DNA of 64,000 nt from Cinnamomum chago (Eukaryota > Streptophyta > Magnoliopsida > Laurales > Lauraceae): positions 25,558,501-25,622,500 of the forward strand of contig CP142457.1 in the NCBI GenBank assembly GCA_038049695.1. Reading direction: 5' to 3'. Numbering within the stretch: position 1 is the stretch's first letter; the number at the start of each line of letters is the position of its first letter. Both the position numbers and the translations under genes were made by a program. The notes under the pieces are model-generated. The model did no database searches and had not been told where the DNA came from. It worked only from the letters and a program-made list of their open reading frames with translations. Of this stretch, positions 29,901 to 43,060 are shown piece by piece.

Positions 29901-32900
29901 TTGTAATTTTTAAAGGTGGCAACCGTGTCCATAATCACAAAAGAGGTGACATCACTTTATAATTCTTAAAGGTGGATCATATGGTCACAATCACAAAAGG
30001 TGGAGCCACATCGTACATCTTATGAATGTAGGCCCACATTGTGAATCATATGTATATTACACCGTATTCTAATTTTCAAAAATAGGTACCAAATTTTAAT
30101 TTTTACAGGTTGGTCATGTATTCACAATAAATAAAAAGATGCCCCCACATTATAATTTCTATAAAGGGGGGCCCACATTGTAAATCATATGAATGTGCCC
30201 TCATGTTCTAATTTGTAAAGGTGGGCACCACATCGTAATTTCTGAAGGTGGGCCAGTTTAGCGTGCCATTCAGATGTTCCATATTTTCACGAGACGAGGC
30301 TATGTAAAACATGTGAAAAACATGCTGTTAATGTAAATCACTTTTTTCAATTTTGTTCTCATGGGAAGGGATTTCCAAATCTTAATTAAGATGCTGGGAA
30401 AAGAAAGTCGGAAGAAAGGTTTCTTTTTTTTCTTAAAAAACTCCCTACCACAGTGGTTTCCTACTTATTTCTTATCTCTTGGCTTTTAAGGAAGGCCATT
30501 TAAAGACTCCAAATCCTCTCGCTTATCCTAAAGGTAGTCCCCATATTCTAATTTATAAAGGTGGGCATTATGTTGTAATTTTTAAAGGTGGCAACCGTGT
30601 CTATAATCACAAAAGAGGTGACATCACTTTATAATTCTTAAAGGTGGATCATATGGTCACAATCACAAAAGGTGGAGCCACATCGTACATCTTATGAATG
30701 TAGGCCCACATTGTGAATCATATGAATATTACACCGTATTCTAATTTTTGAAAATAGGTACCAAATTTTAATTTTTACAGGTGGGTCATGTATTCACAAT
30801 AAATAAAAAGATGCCCCCACATTATAATTTCTATAAAGGGGGGCCCACATTGTAAATCATATGAATGTGCCCCCATGTTCTAATTTGTAAAGGTGGGCAC
30901 CACATCGTAATTTCTAAAGGTGGGCCAGTTTAGCGTGCCATTCAGATGTTCCATATTTTCACGAGACGAGGCTATGTAAAACATGTGAAAAACATGCTGT
31001 TAATGTAAATCACTTTTTTCAATTTTGTTCTCATGGGAAGGGATTTCCAAATCTTAATTAAGATGCTGGCAAAAGAAAGTCGGAACAAAGGTTTTTTTTT
31101 TTCTTAAAAAACTCCCTACCACAGTGGTTTCCTACTTATTTCTTATCTCTTGGCTTTTAAGGAAGGTCATTTAAAGGCTCCAAATCCTCTCGCTTATCCT
31201 AAAGGTAGTCCCCATATTCTAATTTATAAAGGTGGGCATTATGTTGTAATTTTTAAAGGTGGCAACCATGTCCATAATCACAAAAGAGGTGACATCACTT
31301 TATAATTCTTAAAGGTGGATCATATGGTCACAATCACAAAGGGTGGAGCCACATCGTACATCTTATGAATGTAGGCCCACATTGTGAATCATATGAATAT
31401 TACACCATATTCTAATTTCCGAAAATAGGTACCAAATTTTAATTTTTACAGGTTGGTCATGTATTCACAATAAATAAAAAGATGCCCCCAAATTATAATT
31501 TCTATAAAGGGGGGCCCACATTGTAAATCATATGAATGTGCCCCCATGTTCTAATTTGTAAAGGTGGGCACCACATCGTAATTTCTAAAGGTGGGTAAGT
31601 TTAGCGTGCCATTCAGATGTTCCATATTTTCACGAGACGAGGCTATGTAAAACATGTGAAAAACATGCTGTTAATGTAAATCACTTTTTTCAATTTTGTT
31701 CTCATGGGAAGGGATTTCCAAATCTTAATTAAGATGCTGGCAAAAGAAAGTCGGAACAAAGGTTTTTTTTTTCTTAAAAAACTCGCTACCACAGTGGTTT
31801 CCTACTTATTTCTTATCTCTTGGCTTTTAAGGAAGGTCATTTAAAGACTCCAAATCCTCTCCCTTATCCTAAAGGTAGTCCCCATATTCTAATTTCTAAA
31901 GGTGGGCATTATGTTGTAATTTTTAAAGGTGGCAACCGTGTCCATAATCACAAAAGAGCTGACATCACTTTATAATTCTTAAAGGTGGATCATATGGTCA
32001 CAATCACAAAAGGTGGAGCCACATCGTACATCTTATGAATGTAGGCCCACATTGTGAGTCATATGAATATTACACCATATTCTAATTTCCGAAAATAGGT
32101 ACCAAATTTTAATTTTTACAGGTTGGTCATGTATTCACAATAAATAAAAAGATGCCCCCACATTATAATTTCTATAAAGGGGGGCCCACATTGTAAATCA
32201 TATGAATGTGCCCTCATGTTCTAATTTGTAAAGGTGGGCACCACATCGTAATTTCTAAAGGTGGGCCAGTTTAGCGTGCCATTCAGATGTTCCATATTTT
32301 CACGAGACGAGGCTATGTAAAACATGTGAAAAACATGCTGTTAATGTAAATCACTTTTTTCAATTTTGTTCTCATGGGAAGGGATTTCCAAATCTTAATT
32401 AAGATGCTGGCAAAAGAAAGTCGGAACAAAGGTTTTTTTTTTTTCTTAAAAAACTCCCTACCACAGTGGTTTCCTACTTATTTCTTATATCTTGGCTTTA
32501 AGGAAGGTCATTTAAAGACTCAAAATCCTCTCGCTTATCCTAAAGGTAGTCCCCATATACTAATTTATAAAGGTGGGCATTATGTTGTAATTTTTAAAGG
32601 TGGCAACCGTGTCCATAATCACAAAAGAGGTGACATCACTTTATAATTCTTAAAGGTGGATCATATGGTCACAATCACAAAAGGTGGAGCCACATCGTAC
32701 ATCTTATGAATGTAGGCCCACATTGTGAATCATATGTATATTACACCGTATTCTAATTTTCAAAAATAGGTACCAAATTTTAATTTTTACAGGTTGGTCA
32801 TGTATTCACAATAAATAAAAAGATGCCCCCACATTATAATTTCTATAAAGGGGGGCCCACATTGTAAATCATATGAATGTGCCCTCATGTTCTAATTTGT

Positions 32901-35900
32901 AAAGGTGGGCACCACATCGTAATTTCTGAAGGTGGGTCAGTTTAGCGTGCCATTCAGATGTTCCATATTTTCACGAGACGAGGCTATGTAAAACATGTGA
33001 AAAACATGCTGTTAATGTAAATCACTTTTTTCAATTTTGTTCTCATGGGAAGGGATTTCCAAATCTTAATTAAGATGCTGGGAAAAGAAAGTCGGAAGAA
33101 AGGTTTCTTTTTTTTCTTAAAAAACTCCCTACCACAGTGGTTTCCTACTTATTTCTTATCTCTTGGCTTTTAAGGAAGGCCATTTAAAGACTCCAAATCC
33201 TCTCGCTTATCCTAAAGGTAGTCCCCATATTCTAATTTATAAAGGTGGGCATTATGTTGTAATTTTTAAAGGTGGCAACCGTGTCCATAATCACAAAAGA
33301 GGTGACATCACTTTATAATTCTTAAAGGTGGATCATATGGTCACAATCACAAAAGGTGGAGCCACATCGTACATCTTATGAATGTAGGCCCACATTGTGA
33401 ATAATATGAATATTACACCGTATTCTAATTTTTGAAAATAGGTACCAAATTTTAATTTTTACAGGTGGGTCATGTATTCACAATAAATAAAAAGATGCCC
33501 CCACATTATAATTTCTATAAAGGGGGGCCCACATTGTAAATCATATGAATGTGCCCCCATGTTCTAATTTGTAAAGGTGGGCACCACATCGTAATTTCTA
33601 AAGGTGGGCCAGTTTAGCGTGCCATTCAGATGTTCCATATTTTCACGAGACGAGGCTATGTAAAACATGTGAAAAACATGCTGTTAATGTAAATCACTTT
33701 TTTCAATTTTGTTCTCATGGGAAGGGATTTCCAAATCTTAATTAAGATGCTGGCAAAAGAAAGTCGGAACAAAGGTTTTTTTTTTTCTTAAAAAACTCCC
33801 TACCACAGTGGTTTCCTACTTATTTCTTATCTCTTGGCTTTTAAGGAAGGTCATTTAAAGGCTCCAAATCCTCTCGCTTATCCTAAAGGTAGTCCCCATA
33901 TTCTAATTTATAAAGGTGGGCATTATGTTGTAATTTTTAAAGGTGGCAACCCTGTCCATAATCACAAAAGAGGTGACATCACTTTATAATTCTTAAAGGT
34001 GGATCATATGGTCACAATCACAAAGGGTGGAGCCACATCGTACATCTTATGAATGTAGGCCCACATTGTGAATCATATGAATATTACACCATATTCTAAT
34101 TTCCGAAAATAGGTACCAAATTTTAATTTTTACAGGTTGGTCATGTATTCACAATAAATAAAAAGATGCCCCCAAATTATAATTTCTATAAAGGGGGGCC
34201 CACATTGTAAATCATATGAATGTGCCCCCATGTTCTAATTTGTAAAGGTGGGCACCACATCGTAATTTCTAAAGGTGGGTAAGTTTAGCGTGCCATTCAG
34301 ATGTTCCATATTTTCACGAGACGAGGCTATGTAAAACATGTGAAAAACATGCTGTTAATGTAAATCACTTTTTTCAATTTTGTTCTCATGGGAAGGGATT
34401 TCCAAATCTTAATTAAGATGCTGGCAAAAGAAAGTCGGAACAAAGGTTTTTTTTTTCTTAAAAAACTCGCTACCACAGTGGTTTCCTACTTATTTCTTAT
34501 CTCTTGGCTTTTAAGGAAGGTCATTTAAAGACTCCAAATCCTCTCCCTTATCCTAAAGGTAGTCCCCATATTCTAATTTCTAAAGGTGGGCATTATGTTG
34601 TAATTTTTAAAGGTGGCAACCGTGTCCATAATCACAAAAGAGCTGACATCACTTTATAATTCTTAAAGGTGGATCATATGGTCACAATCACAAAAGGTGG
34701 AGCCACATCGTACATCTTATGAATGTAGGCCCACATTGTGAGTCATATGAATATTACACCATATTCTAATTTCCGAAAATAGGTACCAAATTTTAATTTT
34801 TACAGGTTGGTCATGTATTCACAATAAATAAAAAGATGCCCCCACATTATAATTTCTATAAAGGGGGGCCCACATTGTAAATCATATGAATGTGCCCTCA
34901 TGTTCTAATTTGTAAAGGTGGGCACCACATCGTAATTTCTAAAGGTGGGCCAGTTTAGCGTGCCATTCAGATGTTCCATATTTTCACGAGACGAGGCTAT
35001 GTAAAACATGTGAAAAACATGCTGTTAATGTAAATCACTTTTTTCAATTTTGTTCTCATGGGAAGGGATTTCCAAATCTTAATTAAGATGCTGGCAAAAG
35101 AAAGTCGGAACAAAGGTTTTTTTTTTTTCTTAAAAAACTCCCTACCACAGTGGTTTCCTACTTATTTCTTATATCTTGGCTTTAAGGAAGGTCATTTAAA
35201 GACTCAAAATCCTCTCGCTTATCCTAAAGGTAGTCCCCATATACTAATTTATAAAGGTGGGCATTATGTTGTAATTTTTAAAGGTGGCAACCGTGTCCAT
35301 AATCACAAAAGAGGTGACATCACTTTATAATTCTTAAAGGTGGATCATATGGTCACAATCACAAAAGGTGGAGCCACATCGTACATCTTATGAATGTAGG
35401 CCCACATTGTGAATCATATGTATATTACACCGTATTCTAATTTTCAAAAATAGGTACCAAATTTTAATTTTTACAGGTTGGTCATGTATTCACAATAAAT
35501 AAAAAGATGCCCCCACATTATAATTTCTATAAAGGGGGGCCCACATTGTAAATCATATGAATGTGCCCTCATGTTCTAATTTGTAAAGGTGGGCACCACA
35601 TCGTAATTTCTGAAGGTGGGTCAGTTTAGCGTGCCATTCAGATGTTCCATATTTTCACGAGACGAGGCTATGTAAAACATGTGAAAAACATGCTGTTAAT
35701 GTAAATCACTTTTTTCAATTTTGTTCTCATGGGAAGGGATTTCCAAATCTTAATTAAGATGCTGGGAAAAGAAAGTCGGAAGAAAGGTTTCTTTTTTTTC
35801 TTAAAAAACTCCCTACCACAGTGGTTTCCTACTTATTTCTTATCTCTTGGCTTTTAAGGAAGGCCATTTAAAGACTCCAAATCCTCTCGCTTATCCTAAA

Positions 35901-37636
35901 GGTAGTCCCCATATTCTAATTTATAAAGGTGGGCATTATGTTGTAATTTTTAAAGGTGGCAACCGTGTCCATAATCACAAAAGAGGTGACATCACTTTAT
36001 AATTCTTAAAGGTGGATCATATGGTCACAATCACAAAAGGTGGAGCCACATCGTACATCTTATGAATGTAGGCCCACATTGTGAATCATATGAATATTAC
36101 ACCGTATTCTAATTTTTGAAAATAGGTACCAAATTTTAATTTTTACAGGTGGGTCATGTATTCACAATAAATAAAAAGATGCCCCCACATTATAATTTCT
36201 ATAAAGGGGGGCCCACATTGTAAATCATATGAATGTGCCCCCATGTTCTAATTTGTAAAGGTGGGCACCACATCGTAATTTCTAAAGGTGGGCCAGTTTA
36301 GCGTGCCATTCAGATGTTCCATATTTTCACGAGACGAGGCTATGTAAAACATGTGAAAAACATGCTGTTAATGTAAATCACTTTTTTCAATTTTGTTCTC
36401 ATGGGAAGGGATTTCCAAATCTTAATTAAGATGCTGGCAAAAGAAAGTCGGAACAAAGGTTTTTTTTTTTCTTAAAAAACTCCCTACCACAGTGGTTTCC
36501 TACTTATTTCTTATCTCTTGGCTTTTAAGGAAGGTCATTTAAAGGCTCCAAATCCTCTCGCTTATCCTAAAGGTAGTCCCCATATTCTAATTTATAAAGG
36601 TGGGCATTATGTTGTAATTTTTAAAGGTGGCAACCCTGTCCATAATCACAAAAGAGGTGACATCACTTTATAATTCTTAAAGGTGGATCATATGGTCACA
36701 ATCACAAAGGGTGGAGCCACATCGTACATCTTATGAATGTAGGCCCACATTGTGAATCATATGAATATTACACCATATTCTAATTTCCGAAAATAGGTAC
36801 CAAATTTTAATTTTTACAGGTTGGTCATGTATTCACAATAAATAAAAAGATGCCCCCAAATTATAATTTCTATAAAGGGGGGCCCACATTGTAAATCATA
36901 TGAATGTGCCCCCATGTTCTAATTTGTAAAGGTGGGCACCACATCGTAATTTCTAAAGGTGGGTAAGTTTAGCGTGCCATTCAGATGTTCCATATTTTCA
37001 CGAGACGAGGCTATGTAAAACATGTGAAAAACATGCTGTTAATGTAAATCACTTTTTTCAATTTTGTTCTCATGGGAAGGGATTTCCAAATCTTAATTAA
37101 GATGCTGGCAAAAGAAAGTCGGAACAAAGGTTTTTTTTTTCTTAAAAAACTCGCTACCACAGTGGTTTCCTACTTATTTCTTATCTCTTGGCTTTTAAGG
37201 AAGGTCATTTAAAGACTCCAAATCCTCTCCCTTATCCTAAAGGTAGTCCCCATATTCTAATTTCTAAAGGTGGGCATTATGTTGTAATTTTTAAAGGTGG
37301 CAACCGTGTCCATAATCACAAAAGAGCTGACATCACTTTATAATTCTTAAAGGTGGATCATATGGTCACAATCACAAAAGGTGGAGCCACATCGTACATC
37401 TTATGAATGTAGGCCCACATTGTGAGTCATATGAATATTACACCATATTCTAATTTCCGAAAATAGGTACCAAATTTTAATTTTTACAGGTTGGTCATGT
37501 ATTCACAATAAATAAAAAGATGCCCCCAAATTATAATTTCTATAAAGGGGGGCCCACATTATAAATCATATGAATGTGCCCCCATGTTCTAATTTGTAAA
37601 GGTGGGCACCACATCGTAATTTCTAAAGGTGGGTCA
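26901..37636 (+). repeat. Four-unit higher-order repeat, four copies of 2684 bp
   Basis: Copies are 26901-29584, 29585-32268, 32269-34952 and 34953-37636, each exactly 2684 bp. Each holds the same order of unit variants: one with the three-T CTTTAAGG and a long T tract; one with the GGGAAAAG and CGGAAG variants; one with AAAGGCTCC and AAAGGGTGGAGCC; and one with ACTCGCTACC, CTCTCCCTTATCC and AGAGCTGACATC. Only scattered single-base differences separate the copies by eye, so this is the most homogeneous and probably youngest part of the array. Confidence 0.9.
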
Positions 37637-40600
37637 GTTTAGCGTGCCATTCAGATGTTCCATATTTTCACGAGACGAGGCTATGTAAAACATGTGAAAA
37701 ACATGCTGTTAATGTAAATTACTTTTTTCAATTTTGTTCTCATGGGAAGGGATTTCCAAATCTTAATTAAGATGCTGGCAAAAGAAAGTCGGAACAAAGG
37801 TTTTTTTTTTTTCTTAAAAAACTCCCTACCACAGTGGTTTCCTACTTATTTCTTATCTCTTGGCATTTAAGGAAGGTCATTTAAAGACTCCAAATCCTCT
37901 CGCTTATCCTAAAGGTAGTCACCATATTCTAATTTCTAAAGGTGGGCATTATGTTGTAATTTTTAAAGGTGGCAACCGTGTCCATAATCACAAAAGAGGT
38001 GACATCACTTTATAATTCTTAAAGGTGGATCATATGGTCACAATCACAAAAGGTGGAGCCACATCGTACATCTTATGAATGTAGGCCCACATTGTGAATT
38101 ATATGAATATTACACCATAGTCTAATTTCCGAAAATAGGTACCAAATTTTAATTTTTACAGGTTGGTCATGTATTCACAATAAATAAAAAGATGCCCCCA
38201 AATTATAATTTCTATAAAGGGGGGCCCACATTGTAAATCATATGAATGTGCCCCCATGTTCTAATTTGTAAAGGTGGGCACCACATCGTAATTTCTGAAG
38301 GTGGGTCAGTTTAGCGTGCCATTCAGATGTTCCATATTTTCACGAGACGAGGCTATGTAAAACATGTGAAAAACATGCTGTTAATGTAAATCACTTTTTT
38401 CAATTTTGTTCTCATGGGAAGGGATTTCCAAATCTTAATTAAGATGCTGGGAAAAGAAAGTCGGAAGAAAGGTTTCTTTTTTTTCTTAAAAAACTCCCTA
38501 CCACAGTGGTTTCCTACTTATTTCTTATCTCTTGGCTTTTAAGGAAGGTCATTTAAAGACTCCAAATCCTCTCGCTTATCCTAAAGGTAGTCCCCATATT
38601 CTAATTTATAAAGGTGGGCATTATGTTGTAATTTTTAAAGGTGGCAACCGTGTCCATAATCACAAAAGAGGTGACATCACTTTATAATTCTTAAAGGTGG
38701 ATCATATGGTCACAATCACAAAAGGTGGAGCCACATCGTACATCTTATGAATGTAGGCCCACATTGTGAATCATATGAATATTACACCATATTCTAATTT
38801 CCGAAAATAGGTACCAAATTTTAATTTTTACAGGTTGGTCATGTATTCACAATAAATAAAAAGATGCCCCCAAATTATAATTTCTATACAGTGGGGCCCA
38901 CATTGTAAATCATATGAATGGGCCCCCATGTTCTAATTTGTAAAGGTAGGCACCACATCGTAATTTCTAAAGGTGGGTCAGTTTAGCGTGCCATTCAGAT
39001 GTTCCATATTTTCACGAGACGAGGCTATGTAAAACATGTGAAAAACATGCTGTTAATGTAAATCACTTTTTTCAATTTTGTTCTCATGGGAAGGGATTTC
39101 CAAATCTTAATTAAGATGCTGGCAAAAGAAAGTCGGAACAAAGGTTTTTTTTTTCTTAGAAAACTCCCTACCACAGTGGTTTCCTACTTATTTCTTATCT
39201 CCTGGCTTTTAAGGAAGGTCATTTAAAGGCTCCAAATCCTCTCGCTTAACCTAAAGGTAGTCCCCATATTCTAATTTATAAAGGTGGGCATTATGTTGTA
39301 ATTTTTAAAGGTGGCAACCGTGTCCATAATCACAAAAGAGGTGACATCACTTTATAATTCTTAAAGGTGGATCATATGATCACAATCACAAAAGGTGGAG
39401 CCACATCGTACATCTTATGAATGTAGGCCCACATTGTGAATCATATGAATATTACACCATAGTCTAATTTCCGAAAATAGGTACCAAATTTTAATTTTTA
39501 CAGGTTGGTCATGTATTCACAATAAATAAAAAGATGCCCCCAAATTATAATTTCTATAAAGGGGGGCCCACATTGTAAATCATATGAATGTGCCCCCATG
39601 TTCTAATTTGTAAAGGTGGGCACCACATCGTAATTTCTAAAGGTGGGTCAGTTTAGCGTGCCATTCAGATGTTCCATATTTTCACGAGACGAGGCTATGT
39701 AAAACATGTGAAAAACATGCTGTTAATGTAAATCACTTTTTTCAATTTTGTTCTCATGGGAAGGGATTTCCAAATCTTAATTAAGATGCTGGCAAAAGAA
39801 AGTCGGAACAAAGGTTTTTTTTTTCTTAAAAAACTCGTTACCACAGTGGTTTCCTACTTATTTCTTATCTCTTGGCTTTTAAGGAAGGTCATTTAAAGAC
39901 TCCAAATCCTCTCCCTTATCCTAAAGGTAGTCCCCATATTCTAATTTCTAAAGGTGGGCATTATGTTGTAATTTTTAAAGGTGGCAACCGTGTCCATAAT
40001 CACAAAAGAGGTGACATCACTTTATAATTCTTAAAGGTGGATCATATGGTCACAATCACAAAAGGTGGAGCCACATCGTACATCTTATGAATGTAGGCCC
40101 ACATTGTGAGTCATATGAATATTACACCATATTCTAATTTCCGAAAATAGGTACCAAATTTTAATTTTTACAGGTTGGTCATGTATTCACAATAAATAAA
40201 AAGATGCCCCCAAATTATAATTTCTATAAAGGGGGGCCCACATTGTAAATCATATGAATGTGCCCCCATGTTCTAATTTGTAAAGGTGGGCACCACATCG
40301 TAATTTCTAAAGGTGGGTCAGTTTAGCGTGCCATTCAGATGTTCCATATTTTCACGAGACGAGGCTATGTAAAACATGTGAAAAACATGCTGTTAATGTA
40401 AATTACTTTTTTCAATTTTGTTCTCATGGGAAGGGATTTCCAAATCTTAATTAAGATGCTGGCAAAAGAAAGTCGGAACAAAGGTTTTTTTTTTCTTAAA
40501 AAACTCCCTACCACAGTGGTTTCCTACTTATTTCTTATCTCTTGGCTTTTAAGGAAGGTCATTTAAAGACTCCAAATCCTCTCGCTTATCCTAAAGGTAG

Positions 40601-41660
40601 TCCCCATATTCTAATTTCTAAAGGTGGGCATTATGTTGTAATTTTTAAAGGTGGCAACCGTGTCCATAATCACAAAAGAGGTGACATCACTTTATAATTC
40701 TTAAAGGTGGATCATATGATCACAATCACAAAAGGTGGAGCCACATCGTACATCTTCTGAATGTAGGCCCACATTGTGAATTATATGAATATTACACCAT
40801 AGTCTAATTTCCGAAAATAGGTACCAAATTTTAATTTTTACAGGTTGGTCATGTATTCACAATAAATAAAAAGATGCCCCCAAATTATAATTTCTATAAA
40901 GGGGGGCCCACATTGTAAATCATATGAATGTGCCCCCATGTTCTAATTTGTAAAGGTGGGCACCACATCGTAATTTCTGAAGGTGGGTCAGTTTAGCGTG
41001 CCATTCAGATGTTCCATATTTTCACGAGACGAGGCTATGTAAAACATGTGAAAAACATGCTGTTAATGTAAATCACTTTTTTCAATTTTGTTCTCATGGG
41101 AAGGGATTTCCAAATCTTAATTAAGATGCTGGGAAAAGAAAGTGGGAAGAAAGGTTTTTTTTTTTCTTAAAAAACTCCCTACCACAGTGGTTTCCTACTT
41201 ATTTCTTATCTCTTGGCTTTTAAGGAAGGTCATTTAAAGACTCCAAATCCTCTCACTTATCCTAAAGGTTGTCCCCATATTCTAATTTCTAAAGGTGGGC
41301 ATTATGTTGTAATTTTTAAAGGTGGCAACCGTGTCCATAATCACAAAAGAGGTGACATCACTTTATAATTCTTAAAGGTGGATCATATGGTCACAATCAC
41401 AAAAGGTGGAGCCACATCGTACATCTTATGAATGTAGGCCCACATTGTGAATCATATGAATATTACACCATATTCTAATTTCCGAAAATAGGTACCAAAT
41501 TTTAATTTTTACAGGTTGGTCATGTATTCACAATAAATAAAAAGATGCCCCCACATTATAATTTCTATAAATCGGGGCCCACATTGTAAATCATATGAAT
41601 ATGCCCCCATGTTCTAATTTGTAAAGGTGGGCACCATATCGTAATTTCTAAAAGTGGGTC
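37637..41660 (+). repeat. Last six satellite units
   Basis: Units 54-59 keep the four-unit rhythm of the GGGAAAAG variant (units 55 and 59) but resemble the 17506-20189 and 24215-26229 stretches more than the 2684-bp block. Unit 55, for example, has CTATACAGTGGGG as units 26 and 35 do. The last unit (40991-41660) ends with the degraded spacer AAAAGTGGGTC before the sub-repeat region. Confidence 0.75.
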
Positions 41661-42080
41661 ATGTGTCCACAATCACAAAAAATATGGTTCTACTTTGTAA
41701 AACCTAAATGTGGGTATCATGTGTCCACAATCACAAAAAATGTGGTTCCACTATGTAAAACCTAAATGTGGGTCACATGGTCATGATCACAAAAGGTGGA
41801 CCCACTTTGTAGATCTTATGGATGTGGGCCCATATTCTAATTTCTAAAGGTGTGTACGATGTTGTAATTTATAAAAGTAGGTTCCATATTTACAATCACA
41901 AAAAAGTGGCACCACATTATAATTTCTATAAAGTGGGCGCATATTGTAAATCCCATGAATATGGCCCTATGTTCTAATTTTATAAAGGTGGGTACTGCAT
42001 TGTAATTTCACAAGTGGGTCCCATATATGATAATAATAGAGTGCCGCAAATAATAAAAGGTGGGTCTTACATTATAAATC
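41654..42080 (+). repeat. Degenerate sub-repeats flanking the array
   Basis: Two 56-58-bp direct copies (41654-41709 and 41710-41767) start with GTGGGT and share TGTCCACAATCACAAAAAAT. A third, more diverged copy starts at 41768. After that come blocks with GTGGGCCCATATTCTAATTT, AAAGTGGGC and AATCATATGATT that parallel the tail of the 671-bp monomer but are less alike. There is no head sequence here, so this is not a further monomer. Confidence 0.75.
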
Positions 42081-42290
42081 ATATGATTCTCTTTCTTCAA
42101 TTCTTTGGAGCAAAACTTTTATAATGTTACCAAACAAGTTCTGTCTAAGCATATTCTTAGCAGAATAATTGAATATAATGTTGTTAAATAAATTATGCAG
42201 AGTATAGTCTCAGCACAATCCGATCTCAACACAATCTGATCCAAATACAAAATTAGGAACAACATGAGAAGGATGCCAAACGGGCCCCTA
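42081..42290. other. Possible DNA-transposon end next to the array
   Basis: Read on the minus strand from about 42292, the sequence begins GGGGCCCGTTTGGCATCC, then TTCTCATGTTGTTCC. The bases around the array start (2061 on) read GGGGTGTGTTTAGCG, then TGCCATTC and AGATGTTCC. This partial, gapped likeness is what terminal inverted repeats of a non-autonomous DNA transposon would show. I found no convincing target-site duplication, so the call stays tentative. Confidence 0.35.
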
Positions 42291-42529
42291 TAGTGCTCAA
42301 TTTAGTTGGTTTCTCTTCAAATAAATTATTTCAGTCGTTTGTAAAAAAACACAAGATAGGCCTCGGTTACTGGCCACACTTAATAACTATACACTTATTC
42401 ACTCAAAATTCATTATGAATTGCTATGAGGTGTGCTTCTAAAGGCTTGCATGTGCCATCTTTCTAAAGGCTTTTAAAGTTACTAGGTAACTTGTTCTTCT
42501 CTAAATCAAACTTAGAGATAACAATGCGT

Positions 42530-43060
42530 AAGGGTGAACTACTATCAAGAGGCGTGTGACTAAGGGGGTCACTGTTCATTGTAAGGTTTGAATTGGGTGA
42601 TAGATGGGCCTCACCCATAGTTCTCACAGTTTGAACCATGAGAACAGTTCTCACCTAATTATTTCCCTTATTATTTTGGACTTGAACCGATGAGAACTGT
42701 TCTTACGGAGACTCCATGAGAACTTTTTTGTGGGGCCCACTAGGGTCCATTTTGGGATGAAACCGATGGGGATTGAAAGATCTATATGGGATCACCCCGA
42801 ATATCAAGTTTGACTCCAATCTCATGCTCCTAATCCCTTTATCCATGGCCGACAAGCCTAGTCCATTCATATGGGTATATAGTCGATCCAATGGCCCAAC
42901 TCATTCTCATTGGTGCCAAACCCTAGGGCGCGTAACTATAAAGGAGGCCCCTGTCCGTTGCAAGGTTTGGATTGGGTGATAGATGGGGCTCCCCACCCAT
43001 AATTCTCACAGTTTGAACCGTGAGAACAATTCTCACCTGATAATTTCTCTTATTACTATA
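42530..43060. repeat. Duplicated hairpin-forming block
   Basis: About 42580-42660 and 42957-43045 are diverged direct copies sharing GGATTGGGTGATAGATGGG-like sequence, then TTCTCACAGTTTGAACC and GTGAGAAC. Within each, TTCTCAC and GTGAGAA form a short inverted repeat around GTTTGAACC. A third related hairpin, with GATGAGAACTGTTCTTAC, lies at about 42690-42707. The family is not recognised. Short open frames on both strands here look like chance. Confidence 0.6.

Larger units (their letters stand above)
2068..41660 (+). repeat. 59-unit satellite array, ~671-bp monomer
   Basis: The start signature GTTTAGCGTGCC recurs 59 times head to tail. The first starts are 2068, 2738, 3409, 4081, 4752 and 5424; the last are 38309, 38981, 39651, 40321 and 40991. 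Unit lengths are 670-673 bp, and the mean over 39593 bp is 671.1. All units are in direct orientation, and no foreign insertion interrupts the array. Differences are mostly single substitutions plus length changes in one poly-T tract. No unit codes a recognisable protein or RNA gene. The length is close to four times 168 bp, which may relate to nucleosome packing, but that is inference. Whether the array is centromeric, subtelomeric or interstitial cannot be told from the window. Confidence 0.98.

Noticed and set aside
15599..35330. 90-codon open frames starting MGRDFQILIKML in six satellite units
   Set aside because: The same frame is closed in most units. It opens only where the T tract and a nearby T run have the right lengths. 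It spans low-complexity repeats and matches no family. The regular spacing of 2684 bp simply follows the four-unit repeat.
2068..41660. CRISPR array or rDNA intergenic spacer
   Set aside because: Units of 671 bp without unique spacers do not fit CRISPR, and no rRNA sequence is present in or beside the array.
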